A DNA stretch of 43,224 nucleotides from a virus: the IMG/VR virus record IMGVR_UViG_3300035199_001163, positions 1 to 43,224 of that record; one strand, given 5' to 3'. Under the pieces are notes generated by a model that searched no databases, had not been told where the DNA came from, and saw only the letters and a list, made by a program, of their open reading frames with translations. The translations under genes were made by a program, and so were the position numbers. Of the stretch, positions 24,801 through 32,855 are shown one piece after another. Positions within the stretch are counted from its first letter, which is position 1; each line of letters starts with the position of its first letter.

Positions 24801-26858
24801 TCAATCTCGATAACCCCGGAACTTCTGCGCGCGGCCGGTGGACTCAACGGCCGGCGCGGTGTCGTCGTCGTTGCGCTGCTGCGGCGTGGCGCTGCGCTGC
24901 GGGTTCAGCAGATCCGGCTGGCGCATTTCGCGTTCAGCCTGGTCCCACTGCCGGTCGTCCCAGGTATGCAGCCGGAGGCGATGGGCCTGGTGCAGACACA
25001 TCACCTCCAGGTCCAGCGGCTCATTCGGCACGCCGGCCTTCTTGACGTAGTAGGCGACGCCGTTGGCCTTCGGCATCTTCGCCTCGCTCGTCAGCCCCTT
25101 CATGTAGGCCGAGTCCGTGTCGGCATCGAAGTGCATGCGGCCGGGGCCGCTGCCGGTCAGCTTCAGGCGGGCGTAGATCTGATCCTTCGCGGTGCGGGTG
25201 CCAACGATGTACAGTTTCAGCCCCCACTTCGCGGCCTTGTCCGTCGCGGTGTGATCCAGCGGCGACGGCGGCGTGAATATCTCGCGCTGGCGCCGGCCCT
25301 GTTCGTTGGCGCCCTTGACCGCGACGAAGCCGCGATGCCGGTTGCGCCGGCAGTAGGCGTAGACGGCGTCCGAGGTCATGCCGTCGGAGGCGTCGATGCT
25401 CATCCCGCGCAGCGGCATCACCCCACCGCCGGCGTTGCGCACCTCGCGCGCCAGCTCGTGGTCCAGCGCGTCCCAGGTCGCCTGCTCCAGCGGATTGCCC
25501 GGCACCGCTCCATAGGCCACGCGCCAGGATTCCATGCCGCGCCCAAACGCTTTGAGCTGGTACTCGAGCCGCGGCTCGCTGTTCTCGCCACCGCGCTGCA
25601 CGTCGACCGAGCCGACAAGGATCAGCCCGCCCTCCGGGCACGTCCACGCCGGGTACTGCTCGACGCGGTCGACGAGGACCTCCACCTCCGGCGTGTCCGC
25701 CTTCAGCTTCCAGGTGCGCGCGAGGGTGCCGTTCCAGAACTCGACGAGTTTTTGCGTATCGCCCTCTGATTCGCGGTGCTTGGCTTCCAGGTAGCGCCGT
25801 GCGAGCACTTCCATGCGCGACTCGGACAGCGTCGAGTAGAGCTCGCCGCCGCCCTCCAGGTCGAAGCCGGCGACGCCGGTGAAGGCCGCCGTCGCCTGCC
25901 AGCCGAGATTCGGATCCTTGTCGGCCTGCCGGACGGCTTCGTTCTTTTCGTAGTCGGACCACAGCGCACCGCAGTCATCGGCCGCGCACTTGTAGCGCGC
26001 CGTCTCCGGGCGGTGCCGGCCGTAGACGGCGTGCGTGGTGTCGGCGTCCGACAGCCATTCCACCTGCTCCCACACCAGGCGCTGCACATGGCCGCAGTGC
26101 GGGCACGCCACGACGAAGCGGCGCTGGTCGCTGATGCCCATCTCGGCGGAGACGGCCGAGTGATCCTCGATCGTCGGCGTGCCGCCGATCAGGATGATGC
26201 GATCGGGGAAGGTCTTGCTGCGCGCTTTCGCCAGCGAAATGGCGTCGCCCTGCCCCTTCACGTCGTGCGCCACGTCGTCGGGCTCTTCCACCAGCACGAC
26301 GCGCGCGTCCGTCGACTTCACGTTGGCCGGGCTGTTCGCGCCGGCCAGCATCAGGAAGCCGCCCGGGAAGCCCTTGAAGTCGGTGGTGTTGCTCGGGTCG
26401 TTGCGCTTGTCGACCGGGATGCGCTCCATCAGCGCCGGCGTGCTGCGAATGGTCGGGTCGAGCTTCTCGCGAACGAAGCGCTTCGCGGCGCCGTCCTTGG
26501 CGAAGAGCGCGATGATCGCGCAGGGCGCAGAGGCGACCAGGTAGCCGATGACGTTGAGCACGACGGTCACGGTCCAGCCGATCTGCGAGGGCTTCTTGAA
26601 CACGATCTCGCGCACGCTCGGATCGTCCACCGCCTCGAGGATCCCACGCAGCACCGGCACCGCATCCGCGCGGAACGGCCCCGACCGCGAGCCGGTGGCG
26701 ACGTAGCGGTGCCGCTCCGCCCACTGGATGAGCGACAGGCGCTCGGAAGGGCGAACACGCCGGATGGTCCGGACGAATGCGCTGCGCGCCGGGCGCGAAA
26801 GCGAGGCCAGGAAGCCGGGCGGCAGGCCTTGCTCAGTCTGTTGCTGCTGCGCGCTCAC
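24801..26858 (-). CDS. terminase large subunit (GpA family)
   Basis: A 685-residue packaging motor and nuclease. The adenine-side and Walker A-like loop is FKKPSQIGWT (87-96), the Walker B-like strand VVLVEEPDD (187-195), and a zinc finger is supplied by CPHC (252-255) with Cys291 and Cys296. The C-terminal nuclease has Asp residues in GSVDVQRGG and ACDGM-like SIDASDGM. GpA-type enzymes usually cut at cos sites. The start overlaps the small-subunit stop. Confidence 0.9.
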   Translation of the reverse strand: MSAQQQQTEQGLPPGFLASLSRPARSAFVRTIRRVRPSERLSLIQWAERHRYVATGSRSGPFRADAVPVLRGILEAVDDPSVREIVFKKPSQIGWTVTVVLNVIGYLVASAPCAIIALFAKDGAAKRFVREKLDPTIRSTPALMERIPVDKRNDPSNTTDFKGFPGGFLMLAGANSPANVKSTDARVVLVEEPDDVAHDVKGQGDAISLAKARSKTFPDRIILIGGTPTIEDHSAVSAEMGISDQRRFVVACPHCGHVQRLVWEQVEWLSDADTTHAVYGRHRPETARYKCAADDCGALWSDYEKNEAVRQADKDPNLGWQATAAFTGVAGFDLEGGGELYSTLSESRMEVLARRYLEAKHRESEGDTQKLVEFWNGTLARTWKLKADTPEVEVLVDRVEQYPAWTCPEGGLILVGSVDVQRGGENSEPRLEYQLKAFGRGMESWRVAYGAVPGNPLEQATWDALDHELAREVRNAGGGVMPLRGMSIDASDGMTSDAVYAYCRRNRHRGFVAVKGANEQGRRQREIFTPPSPLDHTATDKAAKWGLKLYIVGTRTAKDQIYARLKLTGSGPGRMHFDADTDSAYMKGLTSEAKMPKANGVAYYVKKAGVPNEPLDLEVMCLHQAHRLRLHTWDDRQWDQAEREMRQPDLLNPQRSATPQQRNDDDTAPAVESTGRAQKFRGYRD

Positions 26859-27589
26859 GCGGCCTCCTCGATCGTCTCGTCATCGTCGCCGACCTGATCG
26901 GCCAGCCGCTCGAGCGCGGCATCGAACTCGCGGTCGACGATGCGGGCGCGCTCGGCGTCGTTGCTCGCGCCGGTCATCGCGGCTTTCAGCTGCGCACGCA
27001 GGCCGGCCAGCGCGCCGAGGAACAGGGACTGCTGCGTCTCCATGCAGCGCTGCAGCTCGGTGTCCGGAATCAAGTGGCCCGCTTCGCGCAGCCGCTTCGT
27101 GCGCAGTGACAGCGCCTCCTCCGTAGCCTTCCAGTTCTTCGGGTCGCGCCCGCCGATCACCTCGAGCATCACGTCCAGCAAATCCGGATCCGGGTGCCCG
27201 GCCGCCTTCGCCGCACTGACGCGGTCGCGCAGCTGGCTGCGCCCCTCACCCGCAGGCGCAACCGGCAGGTCATCGCTGGTGGCGCGAGCCGGGGTCGCCG
27301 GTTGTCCCTCGCGCTGCGCCAGATGACTCGCCTGGCTGAGCATGTCGAGCACCGCGTCGCCGGCCTCCAGCCGATCGCCTGCCCGCTCGGCGCGATCCAT
27401 CAGCCACTGCACCACGTCGCGCAGCCGGTACCGGTGCCCCTGCCCATTCAGGCCGCGCTCCGCGATCGGGCACGGCACCTCCTCGTGTATCCAGCGCCGC
27501 ACCGCCGCCGCCGACCAGCGACCGACGCCGAGCTCCGCCAGGCGCTCGACCAGCTGCTTCCCGGTATAGAGCTGCTCGCGCTCACTCAC
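26855..27589 (-). CDS. terminase small subunit (Nu1/DUF1441-like)
   Basis: A 244-residue product. An N-terminal winged HTH (TGKQLVERLAELGVGRWSAAAVRRWIHEE, GHRYRLRDVVQWL) binds DNA, and a long helical C-terminus follows (ALEERLADQVGDDDETIEEA-like). It matches Nu1-type small subunits that recognise the packaging site. Overlaps the large subunit by 4 bases. Confidence 0.8.
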   Translation of the reverse strand: MSEREQLYTGKQLVERLAELGVGRWSAAAVRRWIHEEVPCPIAERGLNGQGHRYRLRDVVQWLMDRAERAGDRLEAGDAVLDMLSQASHLAQREGQPATPARATSDDLPVAPAGEGRSQLRDRVSAAKAAGHPDPDLLDVMLEVIGGRDPKNWKATEEALSLRTKRLREAGHLIPDTELQRCMETQQSLFLGALAGLRAQLKAAMTGASNDAERARIVDREFDAALERLADQVGDDDETIEEAA

Positions 27590-27747
27590 CGCAGCACCTC
27601 ACAGCCCACGAACACCCTGACACCCCTACCCTGTGAACCGATCCCAGAACCCGCGCGCCTGCCAAAAAACTGCGCCTTTCTATACCCGCATGGAGGGGGG
27701 CCAGGGAGGACCCGTAGATAATTGGGAGGGGTCGAGCGCGCATCCGA
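27590..27747. other. intergenic region before terminase small subunit, candidate cos region
   Basis: A 158-base gap between the helicase and terminase genes with no ORF that looks real. It contains a G-run and an A-run (27663-27668 and 27694-27700), AAACTGCGCC, and GGGAGGACCCG near 27706. Phages with GpA/Nu1 terminases usually carry cos just here, so this is where I would expect it. I cannot identify the cleavage site by eye. Confidence 0.3.
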
Positions 27748-29115
27748 TTACTCCGGTGCCCGCAGGCCCTTGCGGGCTTGCGGCGGTGGCGTCGAGTCGT
27801 CGAAGTCGTAGTGCGCCAGGTCGTCGAAGCGGCAGTATTCGCCGCGCCAGCAGATGCGCACCTTCACGCCCTGCGGACCGTTGCGCTGCTTGCAGATGAT
27901 CGCCTCGGCTACGTTCGGCGGCGCCCCGGTGTTGTAGTAGTGATCGCGGTACAGGCCGACGATCAGGTCAGCGGCCTGCTCGATACCGCCGCAGTCCTTG
28001 GCGTCGCTCGGCCGCGGCCGCTTGTTCTCGCGGCGTTCCACGTCACGGCTGACCTGCGTCGGCACGACGACGGCAAAGCCAAGCTCCTTGCCCAGTTCCT
28101 TCAGCCCGATGGCCGCGTTCTCCAGCTCCAGGTTCCGATTCTCCTGGCCGCAGCCACGGATCAGCTGGAAGTAGTCGATCACCAGGAGCGACAGCTTCTT
28201 GCTCCGAGCCACACGCCGCGCCCGCGCCCGGATCTGGTTGATGTTGAGCCCGCCACGGTCGTCGATGACGATGTCGCGCACCCCGCCTCGGACACGCGCC
28301 AGCGCATCGAAGTCGGCATCGTTGAGCTTCTGCGGATCACGCAGACGCTCGAAGGGAATGTCGGCACGGCCGCTCATCACGCGGTCGATGAGCTGATTCG
28401 TCGGCATCTCCATGCTGAAGAACAGCGACGCCTCGCCACGCATGGCAGCCCGGTCAGCCAGGTTCATCGCCAGGGCCGTCTTGCCCATGCCAGGCCGCCC
28501 CAGGACGAAGCACAGATCACCGGGACGCACGCCACCCGTCGCCGCGTCCAGATCCTTCAGCCCCCACTTGATCGTCGGGTCGAACTCGCCACGGTGCCGA
28601 CGCTCCAGCTGCCGCTCCCAGCTATCCATGTGCTCGGAGATATCCAGCGGCATCTCGGCCTGCGACACCTCGCCGATCCCCATCACCGCCTTCTGCGCGG
28701 CGTCGGTAGCTTCCTCGGCTGAGGCAGCCTTCCATCCGGCATCACCGACAGCAGCCCCGGCCACGATCACCTGCCGCCGGATCGAGCACTCCCGCACCTG
28801 GCGCGCATACGCCACCGTGTTGGCAGCGCTCGGCGTGTCGCTGGCCAGCGTGCCCAGGTACGTCAGGTCCGCTGCATCCGCCAACTGGCGATCCCGCAGC
28901 CGGTTCGACAACGTCACCATGTCCGCCGGCTCGTTGTGATCCAGCATCGCCGCCATCACCTCGAAGATCACCTGGTGCTGATGGCGGTAGAAGTCGGCGG
29001 ATGTCAGCAGCTCAGCCACATCCGGCCAGTAGCGGTTATCGATCAGCAGGCCGCCGATGACGGATTGCTCGGCGTCGATGCTCGAAGGCGGATGGCGCAC
29101 GGTCGGGTCGCTCAT
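27748..29115 (-). CDS. replicative DNA helicase, DnaB-like
   Basis: A 455-residue hexameric 5'-3' helicase. The N-terminal domain (1-155) starts SIDAEQSVIGGLLID. Walker A GRPGMGKT is at 206-213, the Walker B strand LLVIDY at 310-315, and ELGKELGFAVVVPTQVSRDVERR is the sensor and arginine-finger region. It would be loaded by the O-like initiator encoded just upstream, and its ATG overlaps that gene's stop. No loader protein of the P/DnaC type is visible, so the initiator may do both. Confidence 0.88.
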   Translation of the reverse strand: MSDPTVRHPPSSIDAEQSVIGGLLIDNRYWPDVAELLTSADFYRHQHQVIFEVMAAMLDHNEPADMVTLSNRLRDRQLADAADLTYLGTLASDTPSAANTVAYARQVRECSIRRQVIVAGAAVGDAGWKAASAEEATDAAQKAVMGIGEVSQAEMPLDISEHMDSWERQLERRHRGEFDPTIKWGLKDLDAATGGVRPGDLCFVLGRPGMGKTALAMNLADRAAMRGEASLFFSMEMPTNQLIDRVMSGRADIPFERLRDPQKLNDADFDALARVRGGVRDIVIDDRGGLNINQIRARARRVARSKKLSLLVIDYFQLIRGCGQENRNLELENAAIGLKELGKELGFAVVVPTQVSRDVERRENKRPRPSDAKDCGGIEQAADLIVGLYRDHYYNTGAPPNVAEAIICKQRNGPQGVKVRICWRGEYCRFDDLAHYDFDDSTPPPQARKGLRAPE

Positions 29116-29903
29116 TGCCCGGCCCTCGCGTTGCGGTACTGCTGCCCGACAGGGCTCAGCTTGAATTCACCGCCGCTCTCCAGCCACCAGAGCTTGAACC
29201 AGTTCTCCCGGAACGCACGACGGAACACGATCCGCCAATCCCGATACTTCCGTTCGCTGTCCTCGCGGTAGCGATCGCAGAACGCCAGCCAGGCCAGCTC
29301 GACGTACTCCTCCGGCAGCCCCATCCGCTTCGCCTTGTCGAAGATCGGGTCATCGGCCGGGATCGGATCATCGCCTTCCAGGCTTTCCAGCCAATCCGAG
29401 AAAGTGCGGTTCGGAGAGGGGGCTCGCCCCCCTCTCTCTTGTTTCCTTACGGTTCCTGACGGTTCCGAGTCCCGTTTTTGGGACTGCTTCGAGGGAAAAT
29501 TGGTACCGTTTCGAGGGAAAATTGGTACCGTTTCCCCATTCGGGCAGTCCCGTTTTTGGGACTGTTCAGCAGTACCGTTTTCGGCACCGTTACCCGCCTC
29601 TTCCCCGACGTCCTCAGCGGCGTTCTTACCGATCGTCACATCGAAGCACAAACGGTAGACGGGAACCCGCCCGGTATCGCCCGCGCGCCGCCCCGTATCG
29701 ACCAGCCAGCCGTTGTCTCGAAGCCAATGTATCGCCTTCAGTACCGTCTTCCGGTCCTGAGCTGTCACGTCGGCCAGGTAGTTCACGCTCGGGAAAGCCA
29801 GGAAGCGCTCATTCGCGCAGTTCGCCAGCATCACGAACACGAACTTCGTCGTCGATCGCCCGATCCTGGCCTTCGCAGCCAGCGTGATTGCCTCGACGCT
29901 CAT
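29112..29903 (-). CDS. O-like replication initiator with N-terminal winged HTH
   Basis: A 263-residue product. The N-terminal 1-110 is a helix-turn-helix of the phage replication O/RepA_N type (RSTTKFVFVMLANCANERFLAFPSVNYLADVTAQDRKTVLKAIHWLRDNGWL). A low-complexity middle (about 125-165) has QSQKRD twice, and a C-terminal helical part (RDWRIVFRRAFRENWFKLWW) may contact the helicase. I chose ATG 29903 because it overlaps the zinc-protein stop (ATGA). The gene contains the iteron-like repeats described separately. Confidence 0.8.
   Translation of the reverse strand: MSVEAITLAAKARIGRSTTKFVFVMLANCANERFLAFPSVNYLADVTAQDRKTVLKAIHWLRDNGWLVDTGRRAGDTGRVPVYRLCFDVTIGKNAAEDVGEEAGNGAENGTAEQSQKRDCPNGETVPIFPRNGTNFPSKQSQKRDSEPSGTVRKQERGGRAPSPNRTFSDWLESLEGDDPIPADDPIFDKAKRMGLPEEYVELAWLAFCDRYREDSERKYRDWRIVFRRAFRENWFKLWWLESGGEFKLSPVGQQYRNARAGQ
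29414..29563. repeat. iteron-like repeat cluster inside the initiator gene (candidate origin)
   Basis: Contents: a hairpin with 9-bp arms (29414-29422 with 29428-29436); GGTTCC twice, 10 bases apart (29451, 29461); AGTCCC-GTTTTT-GGGACT at 29468-29485 and again at 29546-29563; and an exact 22-bp tandem repeat at 29489-29510 and 29511-29532 containing AAAATTGGTACC. The 22-base period is not a multiple of 3, so the two copies encode different peptides. That points to selection on DNA, as in the lambda origin inside gene O. Confidence 0.65.
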
Positions 29904-30124
29904 CGCGCGTAGCGCCTCCCGCGCGCTTCCGCCGCACTGGCGCAGTCCACGCACACCCGCGTCTGCGGCACGCACACGCGCCGTTGCTGCGGAATCAGCG
30001 CATCGCACTCCTCGCACCACAAGCGCCCGCTCGGCGCCCCCTGCCCGGCCGCTACCGAGCGCGCAACGATCGCCTCGCGCTCCCGTTCCGCCAGCTCGGT
30101 GGCGCGGTCGATGGCGTCAGCCAT
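29900..30124 (-). CDS. DksA/TraR-type zinc finger protein
   Basis: A 74-residue product. Cys37 and Cys40 in WCEECDALIP, then Cys58 and Cys61 in RVCVDC, form the C4 zinc site of TraR/DksA-like proteins, with the basic RRVCVPQTR between. Such short proteins bind RNA polymerase or the host's transcription machinery. It overlaps the flanking genes by 8 and 4 bases. Confidence 0.75.
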   Translation of the reverse strand: MADAIDRATELAEREREAIVARSVAAGQGAPSGRLWCEECDALIPQQRRVCVPQTRVCVDCASAAEARGRRYAR

Positions 30125-30752
30125 TCGCGTCTCCCCGGATGTTGGGCAGCTTGTACCCCGTGCCCTTCTGGATCATCTGCACCGCCGAGTGACACTCGGC
30201 AGCCAGGTCATAGAGATTCGATACCGCCTGCGGCGCGTCCGGCAGGTCCTCCGGCCCGAAGCGCAGGTCCTTCAGCATCCGGCTGCCGTCCTGCAGCACC
30301 CGCGCCGTGCGCTCGCTGATGCGCGACATCGTCTGCACATCCTCCAGGCCGTCGCACTCGCCCGGATCCGCCTGCACACCCAGGAAGCCGTAGCGCCGCG
30401 CCAGTTCCCGCGCGCAGGCCAGCCGATACGGCTGCGGCAGCGCGTACACCCACGCCTCCTCGATCCACACCGGCATATGCACCGCGCCGCTGATCCAGCG
30501 CGCAACGCGCGTCCGTACCCGCTCGACAAGCGCCTCGTACTGATCGGCGGACATGTCCCCGTCCGGGTCCGGCCAGTCGCCCTCGCGCAGCGCCTCCGGC
30601 ACCAGCTCGCGCACCGCGCGGATCAGCGCCACCAGGAACTCGCCCTCGCGCAAGCCCGTTTCATCGCGCACCGCGCGGTAGTGGCGGACCAGCACCGCGT
30701 CCCGTCGCGGCGGGTGTCCGGTTCCCAACGTAGTCGGCTTGCTCTCGGTCAT
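30117..30752 (-). CDS. hypothetical early protein, 211 aa
   Basis: The first gene after cro on the leftward early transcript. Soluble and helical, with a Trp- and Arg-rich middle (VARWISGAVHMPVWIEEAWVYALPQPYRLACARELARRYGFLG, about 83-125) and Asp/Glu-rich stretches. It sits where YdaT-like or CII-like genes occur after ydaS, but I do not see a clear domain match. I chose ATG 30752; an in-frame ATG at 30767 adds 5 residues and neither has a strong ribosome site. Confidence 0.6.
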   Translation of the reverse strand: MTESKPTTLGTGHPPRRDAVLVRHYRAVRDETGLREGEFLVALIRAVRELVPEALREGDWPDPDGDMSADQYEALVERVRTRVARWISGAVHMPVWIEEAWVYALPQPYRLACARELARRYGFLGVQADPGECDGLEDVQTMSRISERTARVLQDGSRMLKDLRFGPEDLPDAPQAVSNLYDLAAECHSAVQMIQKGTGYKLPNIRGDANG

Positions 30753-30910
30753 GGATGATTCCCACATGGACGCCGCAACGAACAACGCACACCGCCGGCC
30801 GGCACCGCCGAGCGCCGGCCGGCAAGCGAATCGCCCTCCCCGCCCCGCGCGCTCGGCTGCGCGGGTTGGATCGAAGGGCTCGGAGGCATGGCGGCAACGC
30901 CACGCGGGCG

Positions 30911-30946
30911 GAATAGAAAACGGCCGCCGCTTGGTGTCGGCGGCCG
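30911..30946 (-). terminator. intrinsic terminator after cro
   Basis: On the minus strand CGGCCGCCG (30946-30938), an 8-base loop and CGGCGGCCG (30929-30921) form a 9-bp GC stem, followed by TTTTCTATT (30920-30912). It stands 50 bases after the cro stop and before the next early gene, like tR1 in lambda. Transcription beyond it would need antitermination or read-through; no N-like gene is recognised. Confidence 0.7.
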
Positions 30947-30996
30947 AGAGCAACCCCTTGCGGGGCTGGAGGAGACACGGTTGTCCGGCTTCGCGA

Positions 30997-31248
30997 TCAC
31001 GCCGCAGCACTCGGTTGCGGTGGCGCCGGCCGGGGATCGTCTTCCGGCTCACCGAAGATGTCTGGCCGCAGGTCATAACGCGTCCAGCGGTAGTTCACCG
31101 CCTGCTCGATCGCACGCGCGTGCTTCGGCTGCAGCGGTCGCCTGCCCTCGATGATCTGCCACGCGTAGGGCCTTGCGATCTCGCAGACGCGTGCCATGGC
31201 GGTAACCCCACCCAGTGCTTTAGATACTTCGCGCAGATCCGCAGACAT
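30997..31248 (-). CDS. YdaS/Cro-like repressor
   Basis: An 83-residue protein. SKALGGVTAMARVCEIARPYAWQIIEGRRPLQPKHARAIEQAV is a helix-turn-helix, and the following NYRWTRYDLRPDIFGEP is the strong signature of the YdaS family, which acts as Cro in lambdoid prophages. The Pro-rich C-terminus is disordered. It diverges from the CI-like gene across 70 bases that hold the operators. I chose ATG 31248; a longer in-frame ORF would run through the repressor gene. Confidence 0.8.
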   Translation of the reverse strand: MSADLREVSKALGGVTAMARVCEIARPYAWQIIEGRRPLQPKHARAIEQAVNYRWTRYDLRPDIFGEPEDDPRPAPPQPSAAA

Positions 31249-31254
31249 TTGCGA

Positions 31255-31296
31255 ACGGTAGCCTGTGCTACCCCCTGCGTCAACACGTGCTAACGC
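31255..31296. promoter_or_regulatory. operator pair between cro and the CI-like gene
   Basis: Two sites of one type, 8 bases, 4-base spacer, 8 bases. Site 1 (31255-31274) has the perfect core GGTAGC-CTGT-GCTACC at 31257-31272. Site 2 (31277-31296) is GCGTCAAC-ACGT-GCTAACGC. Their centres are 22 bases apart, about two helical turns. The consensus CGTTAGC-N4-GCTAACG also occurs twice at 32765-32825. Confidence 0.65.
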
Positions 31297-31318
31297 GGAC
31301 GTCGTGTAGCTTTCTACA

Positions 31319-31732
31319 ATGGACATCACAGAGATCCGGCTTAAAAATCTGCGCCGTGTCCGCGACGAACGGTACGGCGGCAGCAGCGCTGCGTTGGCGC
31401 ACGCCATCAAGCGCTCTCCGAGCCAGATCAAGCAGTGGCTTCTCGGCATCCGCAACCCATCGGAGAAGAGCGCCCGACACATCGAGGAGCGGCTCGGCCT
31501 GCCCTATGGCTGGATGGACACGCCGCCCGGATATCAGGACCACCGGCGCACACCCGAGGGTGGAGTCGCGGATGCACCCGACACCATCCGCATCGGCCAG
31601 CTACCCGTCGCCACTCAGAACCTCGTGCGCGACCTCGTCGACGGCCTGGTCGCGCGGCAGCTCACCGACAGCGAACTCGAGCTGCTGACCACCATCGTCA
31701 ACCACATGACCAGCCGGCGCCGCAGCGCCTGA
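31319..31732 (+). CDS. CI-like prophage repressor without a peptidase domain
   Basis: A 137-residue product. An XRE-type helix-turn-helix occupies about 1-65 (IRLKNLRRVRDERYGGSSAALAHAIKRSPSQIKQWLLGIRNPSEKSARHIEERLGLPYGWMD). The C-terminal ~70 residues are helical (DSELELLTTIVNHM) and can dimerise, but the S24 LexA-like peptidase with its Ser-Lys pair is absent. The prophage should therefore not be induced by RecA-driven self-cleavage of this protein. It diverges from the YdaS/Cro gene. Confidence 0.75.
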   Translation: MDITEIRLKNLRRVRDERYGGSSAALAHAIKRSPSQIKQWLLGIRNPSEKSARHIEERLGLPYGWMDTPPGYQDHRRTPEGGVADAPDTIRIGQLPVATQNLVRDLVDGLVARQLTDSELELLTTIVNHMTSRRRSA

Positions 31733-32032
31733 TTGCCCGTGGCCCTCGTCAGCTGCCCGGACTGTCAAGGCCAGATATCCACCCGCGCCGCTGCCTGCCC
31801 GCACTGCGGCGCCCCGGTCAGCGCCGACCTCGCCGGCAAGCCCGCCGCCGGCAGCGCCAGCGCCCACCGCACCGGCCGCCAGCGCTCCCGCCTGCGGCAG
31901 GACATCGGCAACGCCATCGCCCTCATCGGCCTGCCCGCCGCCATCGTCATCGGCGCCGTCTGGGGTGCGCTACCCGGCTTCGCCACCGCCATCGGCACAC
32001 TCGCCGTCGCCATCTTCATCGCATACCGATAA
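31733..32032 (+). CDS. zinc-ribbon membrane protein
   Basis: A 99-residue product. CPDC and CPHCG (about 8-26) form a zinc-ribbon, a basic linker follows, and one or two hydrophobic segments (about 60-97) end the protein. Similar zinc-ribbon and membrane fusions are common in temperate phages next to the repressor and of unknown role, perhaps superinfection exclusion. The start is TTG 31733 directly behind the CI-like stop, with GTG 31739 as an alternative. Confidence 0.6.
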   Translation: MPVALVSCPDCQGQISTRAAACPHCGAPVSADLAGKPAAGSASAHRTGRQRSRLRQDIGNAIALIGLPAAIVIGAVWGALPGFATAIGTLAVAIFIAYR

Positions 32033-32052
32033 TCACCGCACAGGGGGACATC

Positions 32053-32706
32053 ATGAAACGCGCAAGCCTCGCCACCGCCGCCATCGCAGCCCTCGCCGCC
32101 TGCAACGCCCACGCGTTGGACCCGTACGACAACTACCTCGAAGGCGGCGTCGCCCACACCTGGGCCGACCTCGATATCGACGGCCTCACCACCCTCAGCA
32201 GCGACGGCTTCGGCGCCACCGCAAGAGGCCGCCTCTTCCTCGAAGGCCGCGCCTTCCTTCGCGGCGACACCATTGCCGCCTTCACCAGCGGCAACGAGTC
32301 CGGCGTCGATTACGACCTGGACGTCCAACTCCACCGCCTCGGCCTCGGTGCATCCACATTCGCCGGCGAAGGCAACATCGCCGCCAGTTTCTGGGTCGAA
32401 GGCGTCTACGGCGAAACCGACGTCAGCAGCGACGCCGCCGACGTCTCCGGCTCCGACGACGACTTCGGCGGCGCCGCCCAGGTCCGCTTCGAACGCGCCG
32501 ACGACAACGGCATCTACCTCCCCTACATCCAGCTCGGCTACATCGCCCTCGGCGAGGCCAACGGCCCCGAATTCCGCATCGGCACCCACGTCAACCTCGG
32601 AAGCACCCTCTTCCCCTACCTCGAAGTCCAGGTGCAGGACCTCGACTTCGACGGCTTCCAGCTGACCCCCGTGACACTCAACATCGGCGCACGTTTCACC
32701 CTCTAG
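32053..32706 (+). CDS. outer-membrane beta-barrel protein, YfaZ/porin-like
   Basis: A 217-residue product with a signal peptide of about 22 residues ending NAHA. Alternating strands follow (YLEGGVAHTWADLDIDG, GNIAASFWVEGVYGETDV, YLPYIQLGYIALGEA, NIGARFTL) to an amphipathic terminal strand. The composition is acidic and Gly-rich. A GGGGA ribosome site precedes ATG 32053. It lies in the repressor transcript, so it is likely made by the lysogen and could alter the cell surface. The exact family is uncertain. Confidence 0.7.
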   Translation: MKRASLATAAIAALAACNAHALDPYDNYLEGGVAHTWADLDIDGLTTLSSDGFGATARGRLFLEGRAFLRGDTIAAFTSGNESGVDYDLDVQLHRLGLGASTFAGEGNIAASFWVEGVYGETDVSSDAADVSGSDDDFGGAAQVRFERADDNGIYLPYIQLGYIALGEANGPEFRIGTHVNLGSTLFPYLEVQVQDLDFDGFQLTPVTLNIGARFTL

Positions 32707-32764
32707 CCGCGCGCTATTGCAGAAGTACGCCGACTAAATCCGCTGGAAAATCTGGCGACTACAT

Positions 32765-32825
32765 GCGTTAGCCTACGTTAACGCCGGCAGGTCGCTTGTG
32801 CTGCACGGTTAGCATGGGCTAACGT
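32765..32825. promoter_or_regulatory. second operator block before the right arm
   Basis: Two sites of the same 8-N4-8 geometry as at 31255. The first is GCGTTAGC-CTAC-GTTAACGC (32765-32784). The second, at 32806-32825, has the perfect core GTTAGC-ATGG-GCTAAC (32808-32823). Centres are 41 bases apart. The block lies 16 bases before the first right-arm start, so the repressor could also silence the rightward early operon. No convincing -35/-10 pair was found by eye. Confidence 0.65.
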
Positions 32826-32855
32826 TCAGGGAAGCTTTTGTTGAGCGACCCTGCA

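Noticed and set aside
30749-31000. minus-strand ORF between cro and the next early gene
   Set aside because: Its translation reads through the terminator hairpin (RPPTPSGGRF type peptide), a common artefact after cro-like genes.
31306-31317. GTAG-CTTT-CTAC as a fifth repressor site
   Set aside because: Arm spacing differs by 2 bases from the 8-N4-8 sites and the arms are only 4 bases.
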